NCBI GenBank assembly: GCA_023634235.1
Contig: JAMKCF010000001.1
Coordinates: 10,550,258 to 10,614,257 of the forward strand
Origin: Pisaster brevispinus
Taxonomy: Eukaryota > Echinodermata > Asteroidea > Forcipulatida > Asteriidae
Length of the DNA stretch: 64,000 nt
Direction of reading: 5' to 3'
Shown: positions 63,169 to 64,000 of the stretch, piece by piece
How the letters are laid out: each line of letters starts with the position of its first letter
How positions within the stretch are numbered: the first letter of the stretch is position 1
Made by a program: the position numbers and the translations under genes
Notes under the pieces: model-generated
Databases searched by the model: none
What the model was told of the DNA's origin: nothing
What the model saw: the letters and a program-made list of their open reading frames with translations, nothing else

Positions 63169-64000
63169 TTCAGTTCTAAATTCTACTCAATTTCAACCGT
63201 ATTCGATTCAAAATCCTACTCCAAATCACTTATGAATTCAATTCAAATTCTACTTTGTTTCAACGACATTCAATTCCAAATTCTAATCCAATTCCACAAT
63301 ATTCAACTCAACACTATTCAACTCCCAAGTTGCCGCTTTTAAATTCACTCAGGAACTCTCTCTTTACTAAAAGGTCCACCGGCCTTGCCAAATCTCCGGT
63401 TCGCAACAACTTGTTCAGCGTTATTATATATTTAAATTATATATATATGTTCTGATGTAGCATCAAACAATGCTCTCAGCCAACTATGCGGCCTTCCAAA
63501 CTCTCCTGGCTCCTAGGCATAAAAGCCAATGTTCACCCGCTCCAAGTGCCTTTACAAGGCCTAGGGTACCTTATGCAACTCATCGAACTCTCAATGTTCA
63601 GTTCCGCCGACTTAACTGTCTGGCCCCCCGACGTAGTGTCCACTTTACATGACTCCCATCACAGCACTACCAGCCGCCTCTTGGCCATCTTGGCGGTTAC
63701 ACATAATAATATGATTGACTATGGCCCTCCTGAACAAACTTTGAACTGAAATATCGTTTTGAAATACAGCGCATCTCTGTCACAACTTTCTCAATTGTTT
63801 CAAGCAAGTAAAAGAATATTTCTTATAACTATAGCAAAATAACACTATTCAAAATTGATATTGACTTATATACACAATTTTTGGGTGGGAAATCTTGACA
63901 CCAAATGCACTGAAAATGTAGCAGTTACGTAACAATAAATAAATTAGTGAACTTACAGTCAATCCATAGTGGTTCTGCATGCCCCGCCGAATGTCTGGTT
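63169..64000. other. No gene recognised up to the window end
   Basis: A patch with the repeated phrases attcaattc/attc(a)aaattcta at 63170-63320 suggests a degenerate short tandem repeat. Two overlapping short ORFs (63470-63750) have no recognisable domain. Confidence 0.35.

Overview
The window is repeat-dense DNA from a metazoan nuclear genome, most likely an echinoderm. The main hint is a short non-autonomous element at 43.49-43.87 kb whose ends and body match, as far as I remember, a repeat family common in sea-star genomes; this is recall, not a search. There is no bacterial gene organisation (no operons, no Shine-Dalgarno spacing). Many reading frames are broken, and introns, LINE tails, LTRs and terminal inverted repeats are visible. 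I found no convincing ordinary host gene; nearly all recognisable coding sequence belongs to mobile elements.

Layout. (1) 1-4.30 kb: the 3' part of a Helitron, with a decayed helicase, a separate coiled-coil ORF and a textbook hairpin-CTAG 3' end. (2) 4.70-8.76 kb: a fossil P-element (THAP9-like) transposase. (3) 9.5-21.0 kb: a graveyard of non-LTR retrotransposons: an L2-like copy, an RTE-like copy split by a CR1-like copy, and an L2-like 3' end with its tail. (4) 23,111-38,503: a nearly complete 15.4-kb Maverick/Polinton bounded by inverted repeats that begin AG and end CT. It carries protein-primed DNA polymerase B, packaging ATPase, cysteine protease, double-jelly-roll major capsid, penton-like minor capsid, an integrase remnant and several small proteins. 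It also carries an unusual three-exon gene combining a PC4-like segment with a Death domain. (5) 40.2-41.2 kb: remains of a second Polinton with the same penton-integrase order. (6) 43.5-45.9 kb: a MITE, a LINE fragment and a solo LTR. (7) 46.3-58.75 kb: an L2-like element on the minus strand, interrupted inside its reverse transcriptase by a young 9.3-kb Ty3/Gypsy element (47,591-56,916). That element has equal-length LTRs, gag, pro and pol in three frames and an extra C2H2 zinc-finger ORF. (8) 59-64 kb: a tRNA-derived SINE with an L2-type tail and pieces of an L1-type element.

How the parts relate. The Polinton is arranged as two gene blocks that converge near 33 kb: replication and packaging genes on the plus strand, virion proteins, integrase and cargo on the minus strand. 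Most of its genes carry one to five stops or frameshifts; protease and a small virion protein are intact, so the copy is old enough to be defective but still readable. Two histone-mRNA-type 3' stem-loops with downstream purine-rich elements lie on its minus strand, one just behind an unidentified left-end gene. The Gypsy element is the youngest insertion: its LTRs have the same length, every frame read through both gives identical peptides, and a 4-bp target duplication flanks it.

The best candidates for something undescribed are the PC4-Death cargo gene of the Polinton, the histone-type 3' ends inside it, and the zinc-finger third ORF of the Gypsy element. All functional statements are inferred from motifs read by eye; no database search was possible.
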